Below, in pieces: positions 17,162-26,154 of a DNA stretch of 64,000 bases. Both the position numbers and the translations under genes were made by a program. Under the pieces are notes generated by a model. That model worked only from the letters and a program-made list of their open reading frames with translations, did not search any database and had not been told where the DNA came from. Source of the stretch: Tectiglobus sp965223355 (GTDB taxonomy: Bacteria > Pseudomonadota > Alphaproteobacteria > Rhizobiales > Hyphomicrobiaceae); the NCBI GenBank assembly GCA_965223355.1, contig CBDCWE010000003.1, positions 3,100,001-3,164,000 on the forward strand, in the 5' to 3' direction. Numbering within the stretch: the first letter of the stretch is position 1; the number at the start of each line of letters is the position of its first letter.

Positions 17162-18685
17162 TTATGCCATACCGACAGGTTCACGTGTCGGCCCGATATC
17201 GTTGGGCCGGCGCGCGATACAGCCCATCAGCCGGTCCTTGAGCGCCTTGGCGGCAGGATCATCGAACCGGTTGGTCATTTCGCCGGGGTCGGCGGCGAGG
17301 TCGTAAAGCTCGCCCGCGCCCGATTTGAGATCCACCGTCAGCTTTGCGGTTTCGGTTCGCACCGTGCGCAGGCTGAGCCCGACGCCCGTACGGTTGGAAT
17401 GCAACTCCCATTCGCTGAGGGCATATTCTCGCGTGGCACCCACCGTTTCCAACAGCGGGCGAAGGGACTGGCCGTGCTGTCGATGCAGCGGTTGCGCACC
17501 GGCATAGTCATAGATCGTCGGGCCGACATCGATCGTGCTGGTTGGCGCCAGGACGGTTTTGCCGGCCGGCACCGTCGGCCCGCGCACGATCATGCCGACG
17601 CGGTGCAGGCCTTCGTAATGCATGGGGCCTTTGAGGATCAGCCCGTGGTCCCCAAGCCAGTCGCCATGATCGGCGGTGTAGATGACATAGGTATTGTCGC
17701 GCAGGCCAAGCTCATCGAGCGCAATCATCAACCGGCCGACCTGATGGTCGATCAGTGCAATCTGTCCGTAGGTGTTGGCGATAATCTCGCGCAGCTGTTG
17801 ATCGGTTTGCGGTGGGATCCGGCTGTAGGCCTTTCGCGTTTCGGCATTTTCCCTGGTGCCTGTCGGTTCGCCTTCAAGCACGGCCTGGTGCCACCATGGC
17901 CGGTTCTCAAAGTCGCGCACACGATGCTCGGGAAGATCGACATCGTCGGGATGATGCAGCCACGACCACGGTTCCGGACAGTCAAAGGGGTGATGCGGGT
18001 CGGGGAAACTGATCCAAGTCATGAACGGCCTGTCGTCGCGCTCGCGCAACCATTGCAGCGCGCGGTCCGCCGTCCACGTCGAATTATGCCAGGCGACCGG
18101 CAGTTTCGAGTGCCACGTTTGCGCGGCACCGCGGGTATCGCCGGCGTTCTCACGGTAAAGTGCGTTCTTCTCCTCGCCGCGGCCATCGCCATAAAACCAG
18201 CGCTCATAGTGCTGCCCGGCCGGCGGCTTTTCCGGCAAGAACCAGTTGTGCCCGACGAGCATCAGTTCGACATGGGCGAAGCCCATATAGGGTCCGTACC
18301 AGTCGGCGCCATAGTTGACCGAAGATCTCAGGCACTCCGGCGTGCCGGTCGGCGTGAACGTGTGATAGGTGGCAAAGTGCGCCTTGCCGAAGAACGCGGT
18401 GTCGTATCCGGCCGCTGCCATTGCGCCGGCGATGCCTTTGGCGCCGACGTCCGGGTCGAGATCGATGCCGTTGTCATGCACGCCGTGGGTCAGCGGCAGT
18501 TGACCGGTCAGGATTGACGCGCGCGCGGGTTGACAAACCACGCACGGTGTTACGTTGTTTTGCAGCCACGCCCCGTCACGGCGCAGCTGGTCAAGATGCG
18601 GCGTCTTGATCTTGCGGCCCATGAAGCCATAGCAGTCGCCACGCTGCTGATCAGCAGTGATGAAAACGAAATTCGGTTGTGACAT
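17162..18685 (-). CDS. Type I sulfatase (alkaline-phosphatase superfamily)
   Basis: 507 residues. The N-terminus NFVFITADQQRGDCYG holds the metal-binding Asp. The modification motif is C51-Q-P-A-R55 (CxPxR), so Cys51 should become formylglycine; it cleaves a sulfate ester. YTADHGDWLGDHGL is the second metal site. There is no signal peptide, suggesting a cytoplasmic substrate such as choline sulfate or a small sulfated compound, but the substrate is not visible in sequence. No dedicated formylglycine-generating enzyme is in the window. It diverges from a MarR gene and precedes DUF3604. Confidence 0.92.
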   Translation of the reverse strand: MSQPNFVFITADQQRGDCYGFMGRKIKTPHLDQLRRDGAWLQNNVTPCVVCQPARASILTGQLPLTHGVHDNGIDLDPDVGAKGIAGAMAAAGYDTAFFGKAHFATYHTFTPTGTPECLRSSVNYGADWYGPYMGFAHVELMLVGHNWFLPEKPPAGQHYERWFYGDGRGEEKNALYRENAGDTRGAAQTWHSKLPVAWHNSTWTADRALQWLRERDDRPFMTWISFPDPHHPFDCPEPWSWLHHPDDVDLPEHRVRDFENRPWWHQAVLEGEPTGTRENAETRKAYSRIPPQTDQQLREIIANTYGQIALIDHQVGRLMIALDELGLRDNTYVIYTADHGDWLGDHGLILKGPMHYEGLHRVGMIVRGPTVPAGKTVLAPTSTIDVGPTIYDYAGAQPLHRQHGQSLRPLLETVGATREYALSEWELHSNRTGVGLSLRTVRTETAKLTVDLKSGAGELYDLAADPGEMTNRFDDPAAKALKDRLMGCIARRPNDIGPTREPVGMA

Positions 18686-18890
18686 GATTTCATCCAGTTC
18701 AATGCTTATTGCCGGTTGCTACATCGGCTGCGTATCAATCAGACCGACGGTGCACCACGACGCACCACGCCGTTCAATGCGCAGCAGTAGGGCGCAATCG
18801 GCCGTTTGCGCAAATCATTTGAACCGCGGCGCAAAGCACAGCGTGCCTGACGTGGCGCCGTCTCCGGATCGGGAGCGGCTGGCCCGCACT

Positions 18891-18956
18891 TTGCCGGTAA
18901 TTTGCCAGTACTTTGCCAGCGCTTTGCCCGTACTTTGCCAGCGCTTTGAAAGTCAT
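18891..18956. promoter_or_regulatory. Six direct 11-bp repeats in the sulfatase/MarR divergent region
   Basis: TTGCC begins at 18891, 18902, 18913, 18924 and 18935, with TTGAA at 18946: an exact 11-base period, unit consensus TTGCCAGYRCT. It lies in the 355-base region 18686-19040 between the leftward sulfatase and the rightward marR, so it faces both promoters. One helical turn per unit is what cooperative protein binding would need. MarR proteins usually bind palindromes, so the binder may be another protein. Nothing else was recognised in the spacer. Confidence 0.6.
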
Positions 18957-19040
18957 TGTTGCTCTTGCGGCGAAACGAAAGCATAGTGGATCGGGATCTG
19001 TCAATCATTGACTCATCAATAAATTTGATCTGGAATTCAC

Positions 19041-19565
19041 ATGCACACTCATGCTCGTAATCGCAATCAGCCAGCCGCCAACGACAGCATCGCATACCCC
19101 GTTGAGCAGTTCATCACCTATCGACTTTTGGCGCTGACCAACCGGCTCAACCGCCAGGCCATGCAGATCCTCGATGAAACGGCTGCTTTGCGCCTGCCGG
19201 AGTGGCGCTGTCTGGCGATTGTTCACCAGCGCTGCGAAACCCAGGACGAGGTCAGCCTGCACGACATTGCCGACACCATCGGCATGGACCCGGCCCTGAT
19301 CAGCCGTTCGGTCCAAGGTCTCGTTGAAAAGGGGCATTTGCAAACCGAGCGCGATGCAACCGACAGACGCGTCGTGCATGCCCGCCTCACGCCCCAAGGT
19401 GCAGCTCTGTGTGAGCAGGTCCTGCCGATTATGCGCCAGCGCCAGCTGCATTTGCTGAACGCGCTGTCATCGCAAGACCAGAAAGCGCTCTATCGTATCA
19501 TTGACCGCCTCAACCAAGCAGTCGAGGCGTGGGAACAGGGCGTTGGCGTCGATGTAACCCGCTAA
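19041..19565 (+). CDS. MarR-family transcriptional regulator
   Basis: 174-residue winged-helix regulator. The core matches the family: ITYRLLALTNRLNRQA (dimerisation helix), LHDIADTIGMDPALISRSVQGLVEKGHLQTERDA (HTH; residues about 75-110) and RRVVHARLTPQGAALCEQ (wing). Divergent from the sulfatase-DUF3604 genes and directly followed by a sulfatase remnant, it is the best local candidate for controlling sulfate-ester use. The ligand is unknown. The start ATG at 19041 has only a weak upstream site. Confidence 0.9.
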   Translation: MHTHARNRNQPAANDSIAYPVEQFITYRLLALTNRLNRQAMQILDETAALRLPEWRCLAIVHQRCETQDEVSLHDIADTIGMDPALISRSVQGLVEKGHLQTERDATDRRVVHARLTPQGAALCEQVLPIMRQRQLHLLNALSSQDQKALYRIIDRLNQAVEAWEQGVGVDVTR

Positions 19566-19680
19566 CCTGATCATCATCATGTCCGATGAGCACGACCCGC
19601 GCTATATGGGCTGCTCGGGGCACCGGCTTGTCAAAACACCGGTGTTTGATCGCATGGCCGGCGCCGGCGTGCGCCTCAAG
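19564..19680 (+). pseudogene. 5' remnant of a second sulfatase gene
   Basis: From the stop of marR the frame reads NLIIIMSDEHDPRYMGCSGH and continues with RLVKTPVFDRMAGAGVRLKR. This is the N-terminus of a type I sulfatase (xLIIMSDEHxxxxxGCxGHxxVKTPxxDxLAxxG), with the metal-binding Asp in place. After about 39 codons the similarity stops in a small tandem repeat (CCTCAAGCGTTGCC-type units), and the CxPxR motif region is absent. It is not a copy of the intact sulfatase at 17162-18685, whose N-terminus differs. It probably marks a deleted gene that once followed marR in an operon. Confidence 0.6.
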
Positions 19681-19756
19681 CGTTGCCCGCACCTCAAGCG
19701 TTGCCTGCGCCTCAAGCATCAAGGTGGCAACGGACACCGGAGCCTCGCGGACGGGC

Positions 19757-20647
19757 TCATTCACCAGGGACCAGCTCCGGATTGTTGCCGACGCTGTCCG
19801 GATCCTGCGTCGTCACGCGACGCAAGTCGCGCGCATACGTGACATCATCGTACCGTCGGCCGCGATGCAGCGTGCATCGGTTGTCCCAAATGACGAGATC
19901 GCCGGCCCGCCATTGATGGGCATAGCGGAACCGTGGCTCGGTCGCCCGATCCATCAAGTCGCGCAACAGCAGTCGTCCCTCCGGCATCGGCCACCCGACG
20001 ATGTGGGAGGCGTGGGCGCCCATGTAAAGCGTCTTGCGACCGGACCCGGGGTGGTTGCGCACCAACGGATGTTCGACATCCGGCAGGGCCGTCCGCTCCG
20101 CCTCGGTATAGTCGGTATGACCAAGCTGGCCGCGCGAATGGAAGATGGAATGCACCACAGTCAAGTCGGCGATCTCGGCTTTCAGGTCTTCATCCAGTGC
20201 GTCATAGGCTGCGCGCAGGTCGGCAAACTCGGTGTCGCCGCCGGTGGGCGGCACGACATGGGCATAGAGCATGGACAGCGCCCCCGATATCGGCCGGAAC
20301 GAAGCATCCGAATGCCAGAGCTGGTTGGCCAGCGCATCAAGCCGGCGATGATCATCGCGCGCCCTGACCTCGCCCTTGGCATTGAGGTTTGAGATGTCAC
20401 CGATCTCGCCAATGGCGATCCGGCGTTGCGCCCGGTGGTTGCGGGGGGCAGCGATCGTCCCGAACAACCGGCCGACGCCGAGCAGCTGTTCATCATCGAG
20501 ATGTTGATCGTGCAGGACCACAACGGCAAACCTGTCAATCGCCTCTGTCAGTGCGGCGACCGTCGCGCCATCGAGATCCGGAGACAGGCGAACGCCGACC
20601 ACTTCGGCCGCGAACAGCGGATGTAACGGTTTGACTGTCAGTTCCAT
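19757..20647 (-). CDS. TauD/TfdA-family Fe(II)/2-oxoglutarate dioxygenase
   Basis: 296 residues from the ATG at 20647, chosen because GGAGGGG lies seven bases upstream; a TTG 15 bases earlier is less likely. The iron-binding triad is visible: LWHSDASFRP (His and Asp) and the distal His in CTLHRGRRYD. GGDTEFADLRAAYDAL is the 2-oxoglutarate-side family block. Members hydroxylate taurine, alkyl sulfates, chlorophenoxyacetate and related acids, releasing sulfite or an aldehyde. The neighbouring sulfatase makes a sulfur-bearing substrate attractive, but this is inference. It diverges from the PhyH gene. Confidence 0.9.
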   Translation of the reverse strand: MELTVKPLHPLFAAEVVGVRLSPDLDGATVAALTEAIDRFAVVVLHDQHLDDEQLLGVGRLFGTIAAPRNHRAQRRIAIGEIGDISNLNAKGEVRARDDHRRLDALANQLWHSDASFRPISGALSMLYAHVVPPTGGDTEFADLRAAYDALDEDLKAEIADLTVVHSIFHSRGQLGHTDYTEAERTALPDVEHPLVRNHPGSGRKTLYMGAHASHIVGWPMPEGRLLLRDLMDRATEPRFRYAHQWRAGDLVIWDNRCTLHRGRRYDDVTYARDLRRVTTQDPDSVGNNPELVPGE

Positions 20648-20780
20648 GGCCAACCCCTCCAACGGTTATCTGTGGCGCTTGGCATCACCGGCCTGATAGA
20701 TAGGGGCAGGAGAATTGCACATGTGGGCCCCGTCGGGAAATGATGCAGCAATCGGTTTGCTGCCTCGACAGGAAGACACC

Positions 20781-21944
20781 ATGCAAGAGTCAACGGTTAG
20801 CCACAAACCCTCCGCTCAAGAACATGCCGCCGCAATGGCCGACTACATTCGCACGGGTGCGGCAAAGGCTATCGCCTTGGGCAATCGCGGGCCAGTTCGT
20901 TTTGGCAGCGATGGCAAGATTGCAGCCGAGATCCTCGATGCCTATTGGGAACACGGCTTTTATGTGTTCGAGAATGTCATCGGGCCGGATGAATTGTCGG
21001 AACTGCGTGGCGACGTCGACCATCTCCTCGATGTTGCCCCGGTCTCCCCGGATGCCGACGTCGATCACCTTGGACGCCCCGCCTTCGGGCGCGATCTCGG
21101 CAAGTTTCCCTACCGTTACGCCAAACCGTTGAGTGATCCACTTGGCGGCACATCGCTCAACAAGGGGCGCCATCCGGTCAAGATGCAGGAGGCGATGCCG
21201 GACACGGGCGCGCCCGAATGGACCGTCCAACTGCTCGATGGCAACCTGCACTTGATGGATTCGTGCCTGCGCCTCTACGGCCATCCGGGATTGCTGGCCG
21301 TCGCCGAGGCGATCAACGGACCAGATTTCGTTCCCTACAACGAAGTGGCGTTCATCAAGGAACCGGGGCTCGGCCCGTCCGTCGCCTGGCATCAGGACGG
21401 TACAACCCATTGGCAGGCCGAAGACTGGGACCAGGGTGCACACGGGTTCAATTTCATGGCCCAGCTCTATCCGAGCACGCCCGGCAACTGCGTGTGGACA
21501 CTGCCTGGCAGCCACAAGCTCGGCAAGGTCGACATCAAACAGTTGGTCGCAAACAGCGGTTCGGAGCGGATTGTCGGCGCTGTGCCAATGCTGTGCGATC
21601 CCGGCGACGTCATGGTCCTCAACCGCCAGGCGGTGCACGGTTCGTTTGCCAATACGTCGGGCGATCGCCGCGTGACATTGAACGCCGGCTTCTTTCCGCG
21701 CAAACGCGTCTTGGGCGTTACCACGCAGAAACTCACCGGCGAAGTCCAAACCTACACCGCTGAGCGCATTCACCAGCGCTCACGCATGATCGCGTTGGGC
21801 ATCGATGCGCGCCAACAGCGCTACCCCGAAGAACCGCGTTACGTCTACCAGCCACTCGCCGGCGAAGAAGACGACAATCGCTGGCATGAGGCGGCTCGCG
21901 AGCGCCTGGTCAAGGACTACAATCTGCTCGACATGTACATTTGA
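20781..21944 (+). CDS. Phytanoyl-CoA dioxygenase (PhyH) family protein
   Basis: Second Fe(II)/2-oxoglutarate oxygenase-type gene, 387 residues from the ATG at 20781 (AGGAAG upstream). Iron ligands are in AWHQDGTTHW (HxD) and AVHGSFANTSGDRRVTLN (distal His with the 2-oxoglutarate-binding Arg). HGFYVFENVIGPDEL near the N-terminus is the usual PhyH entry block. Its substrate is unknown; the family covers phytanoyl-CoA, small alkylphosphonates and secondary metabolites. It is followed 15 bases later by the alpha/beta hydrolase, so the two form an operon. Confidence 0.88.
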   Translation: MQESTVSHKPSAQEHAAAMADYIRTGAAKAIALGNRGPVRFGSDGKIAAEILDAYWEHGFYVFENVIGPDELSELRGDVDHLLDVAPVSPDADVDHLGRPAFGRDLGKFPYRYAKPLSDPLGGTSLNKGRHPVKMQEAMPDTGAPEWTVQLLDGNLHLMDSCLRLYGHPGLLAVAEAINGPDFVPYNEVAFIKEPGLGPSVAWHQDGTTHWQAEDWDQGAHGFNFMAQLYPSTPGNCVWTLPGSHKLGKVDIKQLVANSGSERIVGAVPMLCDPGDVMVLNRQAVHGSFANTSGDRRVTLNAGFFPRKRVLGVTTQKLTGEVQTYTAERIHQRSRMIALGIDARQQRYPEEPRYVYQPLAGEEDDNRWHEAARERLVKDYNLLDMYI

Positions 21945-21959
21945 GAGAGGGCCGGGATC

Positions 21960-22820
21960 ATGAGTTCGCCCTACACCGCCGAACAGATCGCCGACATGAA
22001 CGTCCAGTATTCGCCGCGGATCAGCGTTCCCGATGCCGAACGCTACCTTGAGAATTCAGCCGCACTGAGCGCTGTCGCCCGCCAAACGCTCGATGGCAAA
22101 CTGGACATTGCCTTTGGTGACAGTGACGGCCAGAAGCTTGATATCTTCGCTGCGCCGGGCGCCAACGCGCCAGTTCATGTCTTTATCCATGGCGGCTACT
22201 GGCGCGCTCTGGACAAGAGCTTCTACAGCCATGTGGCCGGCCCGCTGGTGTCGGCCGGCGCAACGACGGTGATCGTCAACTACGATTTATGCCCGACCGT
22301 GCGCGTCTCGGATATTGCCGCACAAATGCAGCGCGCTCTGGCCTGGGTCCACACCAATATTGCCAGTTACAACGGTGATCCGACACAAATTCACGTCTCT
22401 GGCCATTCTGCCGGCGCTCACCTCGGCGCCATGCTGATCGCCACCGACTGGGCCACCCGGTTCGGCCTGCCAAACGATGTCATCAAGAGCAGTGTGCTGT
22501 TGAGCGGGCTGTTCGACATCACCCCCCATCGCTTTCTCGATGTTCAGGCCGACATTCGCCTGACCGAGGACGAAGCGATCGCAATGAGCCCGATGGGCCT
22601 ACCCGCCGTCGCCAACAGCAATGTCCTGCTAATGGTCGGTGAAAACGAGCCGCATCTGTTTCACTGGCAGTCGTTGGCCTATGCGGCGAGGCTGCGCCAG
22701 CAGGGCATCAAGGCCGAATATGTCGCAACGCCCGGCGACAACCACTTCAGTATCACCGACCGCCTGGCAAGTGCGGCTGATCCCATCACCCGGCAGCTCA
22801 TCGCCCACATGGGTCTATGA
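21960..22820 (+). CDS. Alpha/beta hydrolase, kynurenine formamidase/esterase type
   Basis: 286 residues. The oxyanion-hole motif is HVFIHGGYWRALDKS (HGGYW at about 77-81), typical of the BD-FAE/arylformamidase group. The nucleophile elbow is GHSAGAHLG (Ser at about 149). The final catalytic His is probably in GDNHFSITDRL. It may remove a formyl or acyl group in the pathway of the two oxygenase genes around it. The GAGAGGG site overlaps the end of the PhyH gene. A true kynB role is possible, but no kynurenine genes are nearby. Confidence 0.85.
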   Translation: MSSPYTAEQIADMNVQYSPRISVPDAERYLENSAALSAVARQTLDGKLDIAFGDSDGQKLDIFAAPGANAPVHVFIHGGYWRALDKSFYSHVAGPLVSAGATTVIVNYDLCPTVRVSDIAAQMQRALAWVHTNIASYNGDPTQIHVSGHSAGAHLGAMLIATDWATRFGLPNDVIKSSVLLSGLFDITPHRFLDVQADIRLTEDEAIAMSPMGLPAVANSNVLLMVGENEPHLFHWQSLAYAARLRQQGIKAEYVATPGDNHFSITDRLASAADPITRQLIAHMGL

Positions 22821-23088
22821 GCAGCGTCCGCTGCTGCCGCCAACCATTTTTACGCCATCGCAAATGTTCAACGGTTGATCGCCAGACGTCTTTCGAACCG
22901 GCCGATACGAAGTTTCAATCGCATTGGCGACAGTTGCCCAACAAGTGCCAATCTGACAATCGATTGGTGCCACAATTTTTCGTTCAAGTTGTGTTCATAT
23001 GGCGTCCGGCATTGTGTACTGGTCGCTGACACGCTTAAGACTGCGAGCAGCGCATGTCTCTTCACCCCCGATCTAAGGAATGGACCAC

Positions 23089-23427
23089 ATGCGTATCCTA
23101 ATCCTGGCAATTGTCGCCGCATCGCTCACTGCCGTCTCGAAAACGCCTGTCCACGCGACGATGGCCGGACCGGCCGTCGTTGGTAAATCGGTCCTGGCCG
23201 ACAACGCCATTGTCCACAAGACCGGCCGACGCGGACGCCGGCTTGCAACCGGTATTGCCATCGGCCTCGGCATCCTCGGCATAATTGCCGCCAGCAAGGC
23301 GCGGGCGCGTCACTACGATGACTACGAGGTTTATGACCGTCGCATGGCGCGACGTTGCCGACGCTGGCATCGACGTTGTCTCAACGGCAACGACCGCGCC
23401 TGCTTTAAACACGAGGACCGCTGCTAA
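23089..23427 (+). CDS. Small exported basic protein, unknown
   Basis: About 112 residues. AAGGA at 23075-23079 is correctly spaced for the ATG at 23089, not for the one at 23080, so I use 23089. The N-terminus MRILILAIVAASLTAVSK is a signal peptide. A second hydrophobic stretch (ATGIAIGLGILGIIAA) follows an RRGRR cluster, and the C-terminus is rich in Arg and His with four Cys (RRCRRWHRRCLNGNDRAC...C), suggesting disulfides or metal binding. I recognise no family. Confidence 0.65.
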   Translation: MRILILAIVAASLTAVSKTPVHATMAGPAVVGKSVLADNAIVHKTGRRGRRLATGIAIGLGILGIIAASKARARHYDDYEVYDRRMARRCRRWHRRCLNGNDRACFKHEDRC

Positions 23428-23588
23428 TCCGCGGCCAACCCTCCTCACGCGGCCGGCAGCGGTGCACAGTGAGCTGGCACCATGCCGCCAGCCGGCAGTG
23501 ACTCGCCGGCGTTGGGCGGCGGGCCGGGAAGCGGGTCGGTGCGGCGGGCCCGCCGCGGGCGGACATGGGTTCGCGTTGCTCGGTTGAC

Positions 23589-23643
23589 GGCGTAGCTAAA
23601 AGCGGCGTAGCTAAAAACGGCGTGGCTAAAAACGGCACAGGTG
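23589..23643. repeat. Three 15-bp tandem repeats
   Basis: GGCGTAGCTAAAAGC, GGCGTAGCTAAAAAC, GGCGTGGCTAAAAAC, then GGCACAGGTGC, within the spacer 23428-23811. AAACGGCACAGGTGC at the right end recurs exactly at 60077-60091, just before tadC. No gene or clear promoter was seen in the rest of this spacer. Confidence 0.6.
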
Positions 23644-23811
23644 CAATCATCGCGCCTACTCGCGCGAGGCACAGCTTTTCAAGAGTGAATGATTTGCGGC
23701 GGATCAAATCCGAACCGGGTATCATCCTGTAGGATGTGGGAGCGCCAGACAACGCGTGCACCCACCTGAACGTTCCGAGCGCGAAGATGCTCGACGCGAA
23801 GGATGCGCGAC

Positions 23812-25953
23812 ATGACATTTCCGTCACTCGATGCCAGCTATTCGGCGGTGCCGCTGGCAGCAGTCCCGACCATTGTTCTCGATACCGAAACAACCGGCTT
23901 GAACCCGGCCGACGACCGGATCGTACAGATCGGCGCCGTGCGGCTCGCCGGCGGCCAAATCGCCGACGACGTCGCTTTCGACGTGTTGATCAATCCCGGC
24001 CTGCCGATCCCGGCGCAATCGACCAGCATCCACGGCATCTGCGATGCGGATGTCGCCGGCGCCGAACGCTTTGCCGCCGTTATGCCGAGATTGGCGCGGT
24101 GGCACGGCCAGTCGCTGATGGTGGGCTATTCTATCGGTTTCGACGTCACCGTCTTGAAATACGAGCATGAGCGCCACGGCCTGGCGTGGGCCCGGCCGCG
24201 CACGCTCGATGTTCGCCAGCTGTTCGAACTGGTTGTGCCGAACCTGCCCGTGTCCTCCCTCGAGGCCGCGGCGGACTGGCTCGAAGTCGACGTCAGTGCC
24301 CGCCACACGGCCGTCGGTGATGCCGTGACGACGGCGAAGGTTTATCTGGCGCTGCTGCCGCTGCTGGCCAAGGCCGGCCACCAGTCGCTGGCCCAGGTCG
24401 AGCGGGCCTGCATGTCGGGCAATGCCGGCCGGCGCGCACTGGAAGCTCAATCCGGTTGGGAAGACGTCGTGCAAGCAGGCCGCCTGATCCCTGCCTCCGT
24501 GGCCGACTATGCCCGCATCGACAGCTTCCCTTATCGCCACAGAATCAGTGACATGATCGGGGGTTCGCCGCAGATCGTAGCACCTGAGACCAAGCTTCGC
24601 GAGGCTCTCGCGATCATGATGCGCGACAAGATCAGTTCGGTGTTTGTCGCGGCCGCAGCAACGACAGACGAGCCCGGCATACTAACGGAACGCGACGTCC
24701 TGCGGGCACTCGACAGTCAGGGTGCCGCCGCCCTCGATCAAGCGGCCAAAGCCGTTGCGACATTTCCGCTTGCTACCATCGCGGCAGATGATTTCGTCTA
24801 CCGTGCAATCGTCGACATGGCGCGGCGCGGCACCCGGCATCTCGGCGTGCACGACAACGCCGGCAACATCGTCGGAGCGATCACGGCCCGCGATCTCCTC
24901 AAGCAACGCGCCGGCGATGCAATTGCGCTGGGCGACAGCATCTCGCACGCAGCGACCGCGCCGGAATTGGGACGCATATGGTCGGAATTGACAACCGTTG
25001 CCCGCGGCCTGGTCTATGAGGACGTCGATTCGCGTCATATCGCAGCGGTGATCTCGCGCGAATTGCGCGAGCTGACCAAGCGGGCCTGCGAAATCGCTGC
25101 CCGGGACCTGCTGGCCGCCGGCAAGGGGCCGCCGCCCGCCCGCCATGCAGTGCTGGTCCTGGGCTCGGGCGGGCGCGGCGAGAGCTTGCTCGCCATGGAC
25201 CAGGACAACGCGATTTTGTTCGATGAAGGCGAACCCGGCGGTGCAACCGACCAATGGTTTGAAGCTTTCGGAACACGTGTCGCCGACATTTTGGATCAGG
25301 TCGGCGTTGCCTATTGCCAAGGCGGTGTCATGGCCAAAAATGCGGCTTGGCGCATGAGCGAGGGACGCTGGCACGAAATGGTGTCCGGCTGGATTGGCCG
25401 TTCGCGTCCGGAAGACATCCTCAATGCCGACATCTTCTTCGACTTGCGCGCGGTTCATGGCGATCTCGAATTCGCCCGTCATCTGCGCCGAACCGCGATT
25501 GAATTGGCAACCGGCGCCGCCGGCTTCCACCGCGCCCTAGCCACGTCAGCTGCCCGTTTTGAAAGTCCGTTCGGTCTCTTCGGCGGCTACAAAACGCAGG
25601 ACGGCCGCATCGATCTGAAAAAGTGCGGCCTGTTTCCCATTGTATCGACGGCGCGGGTGCTGGCATTGCGCTATGGCCTAAGCGAGCATGCCACGCCGGC
25701 CCGCCTCGCGGCGGCAAAGTTGCACATCGAAGAGCAGGCTCATGTTGCCGACGCCCTGATTCAGGCGCATAAGATCCTGCTTGATGAAAGCCTTCGCCAA
25801 CAACTCAGGGATCTCGACAGCGGACTGAAGCTGTCCAACTCCGTCAAGATCTCCGATTTGTCGAAACACCGCAAACAGCAGTTGCGCTGGGCGCTCGAGC
25901 AAATTCCCGGCATCGCCAATCTGCTGGGCACCCCCCTGTTCGCGGCCGCCTAG
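23812..25953 (+). CDS. DnaQ-like exonuclease + CBS pair + DUF294 nucleotidyltransferase fusion
   Basis: About 713 residues from the ATG at 23812, with GAAGG nine bases upstream. Residues about 18-190 form a DEDD 3'-5' exonuclease (VLDTETTGLNPADDRIVQIG, SIHGICDADV, and HTAVGDAVTTA). Residues about 245-365 form a CBS-domain pair (MMRDKISSVFVAAA ... TERDVLRAL; RHLGVHDNAGNIVGAITARDLL). Then comes a GlnD-like nucleotidyltransferase (VLGSGGRGESLLAMDQDNA, residues about 450-466) and the DUF294 C-terminal helical domain. CBS-DUF294 proteins are signal-transduction candidates; a fused exonuclease suggests turnover of an RNA or an oligonucleotide signal, which is inference. Confidence 0.85.
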   Translation: MTFPSLDASYSAVPLAAVPTIVLDTETTGLNPADDRIVQIGAVRLAGGQIADDVAFDVLINPGLPIPAQSTSIHGICDADVAGAERFAAVMPRLARWHGQSLMVGYSIGFDVTVLKYEHERHGLAWARPRTLDVRQLFELVVPNLPVSSLEAAADWLEVDVSARHTAVGDAVTTAKVYLALLPLLAKAGHQSLAQVERACMSGNAGRRALEAQSGWEDVVQAGRLIPASVADYARIDSFPYRHRISDMIGGSPQIVAPETKLREALAIMMRDKISSVFVAAAATTDEPGILTERDVLRALDSQGAAALDQAAKAVATFPLATIAADDFVYRAIVDMARRGTRHLGVHDNAGNIVGAITARDLLKQRAGDAIALGDSISHAATAPELGRIWSELTTVARGLVYEDVDSRHIAAVISRELRELTKRACEIAARDLLAAGKGPPPARHAVLVLGSGGRGESLLAMDQDNAILFDEGEPGGATDQWFEAFGTRVADILDQVGVAYCQGGVMAKNAAWRMSEGRWHEMVSGWIGRSRPEDILNADIFFDLRAVHGDLEFARHLRRTAIELATGAAGFHRALATSAARFESPFGLFGGYKTQDGRIDLKKCGLFPIVSTARVLALRYGLSEHATPARLAAAKLHIEEQAHVADALIQAHKILLDESLRQQLRDLDSGLKLSNSVKISDLSKHRKQQLRWALEQIPGIANLLGTPLFAAA

Positions 25954-26148
25954 AGCAACCTGCCTTTATTCGGAATCGGAACGATCCCGAATAAGGGCAG
26001 AAAGTTGCTCGCCTCTAAAGTGGCGATCATCTTTGTGCTTTAAGTTGGAACCGCAATAGCGGTTCCAACTTAAAGCACGATGATCTAGGGCAACCTGCCT
26101 TTATTCGGAATCGGAACGATCCCGAATAAAGGCACAAAGTGATCTAGG
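25951..26148. repeat. Complete mosaic palindromic element plus an extra module A
   Basis: Starts at the TAG stop of the preceding gene: module A (TAGAGCAACCTGCCTTTATT ... AGAAAGTTGCTC), the linker GCCTCTAAAGTGGCGA, then module B with its perfect 20-base arms around AATA, ending GATGATCTA. A second, shortened module A (26087-26148, GGGCAACCTGCCTTTATTCG ...) follows. Order relative to the gene is stop-A-B, as at 14809 and 61519. Confidence 0.85.
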
Positions 26149-26154
26149 GGCCCC

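Noticed and set aside
15697..18517. Long plus-strand frames (514 and 487 codons) opposite DUF3604 and the sulfatase
   Set aside because: Antisense shadows of genes with clear motifs on the minus strand.
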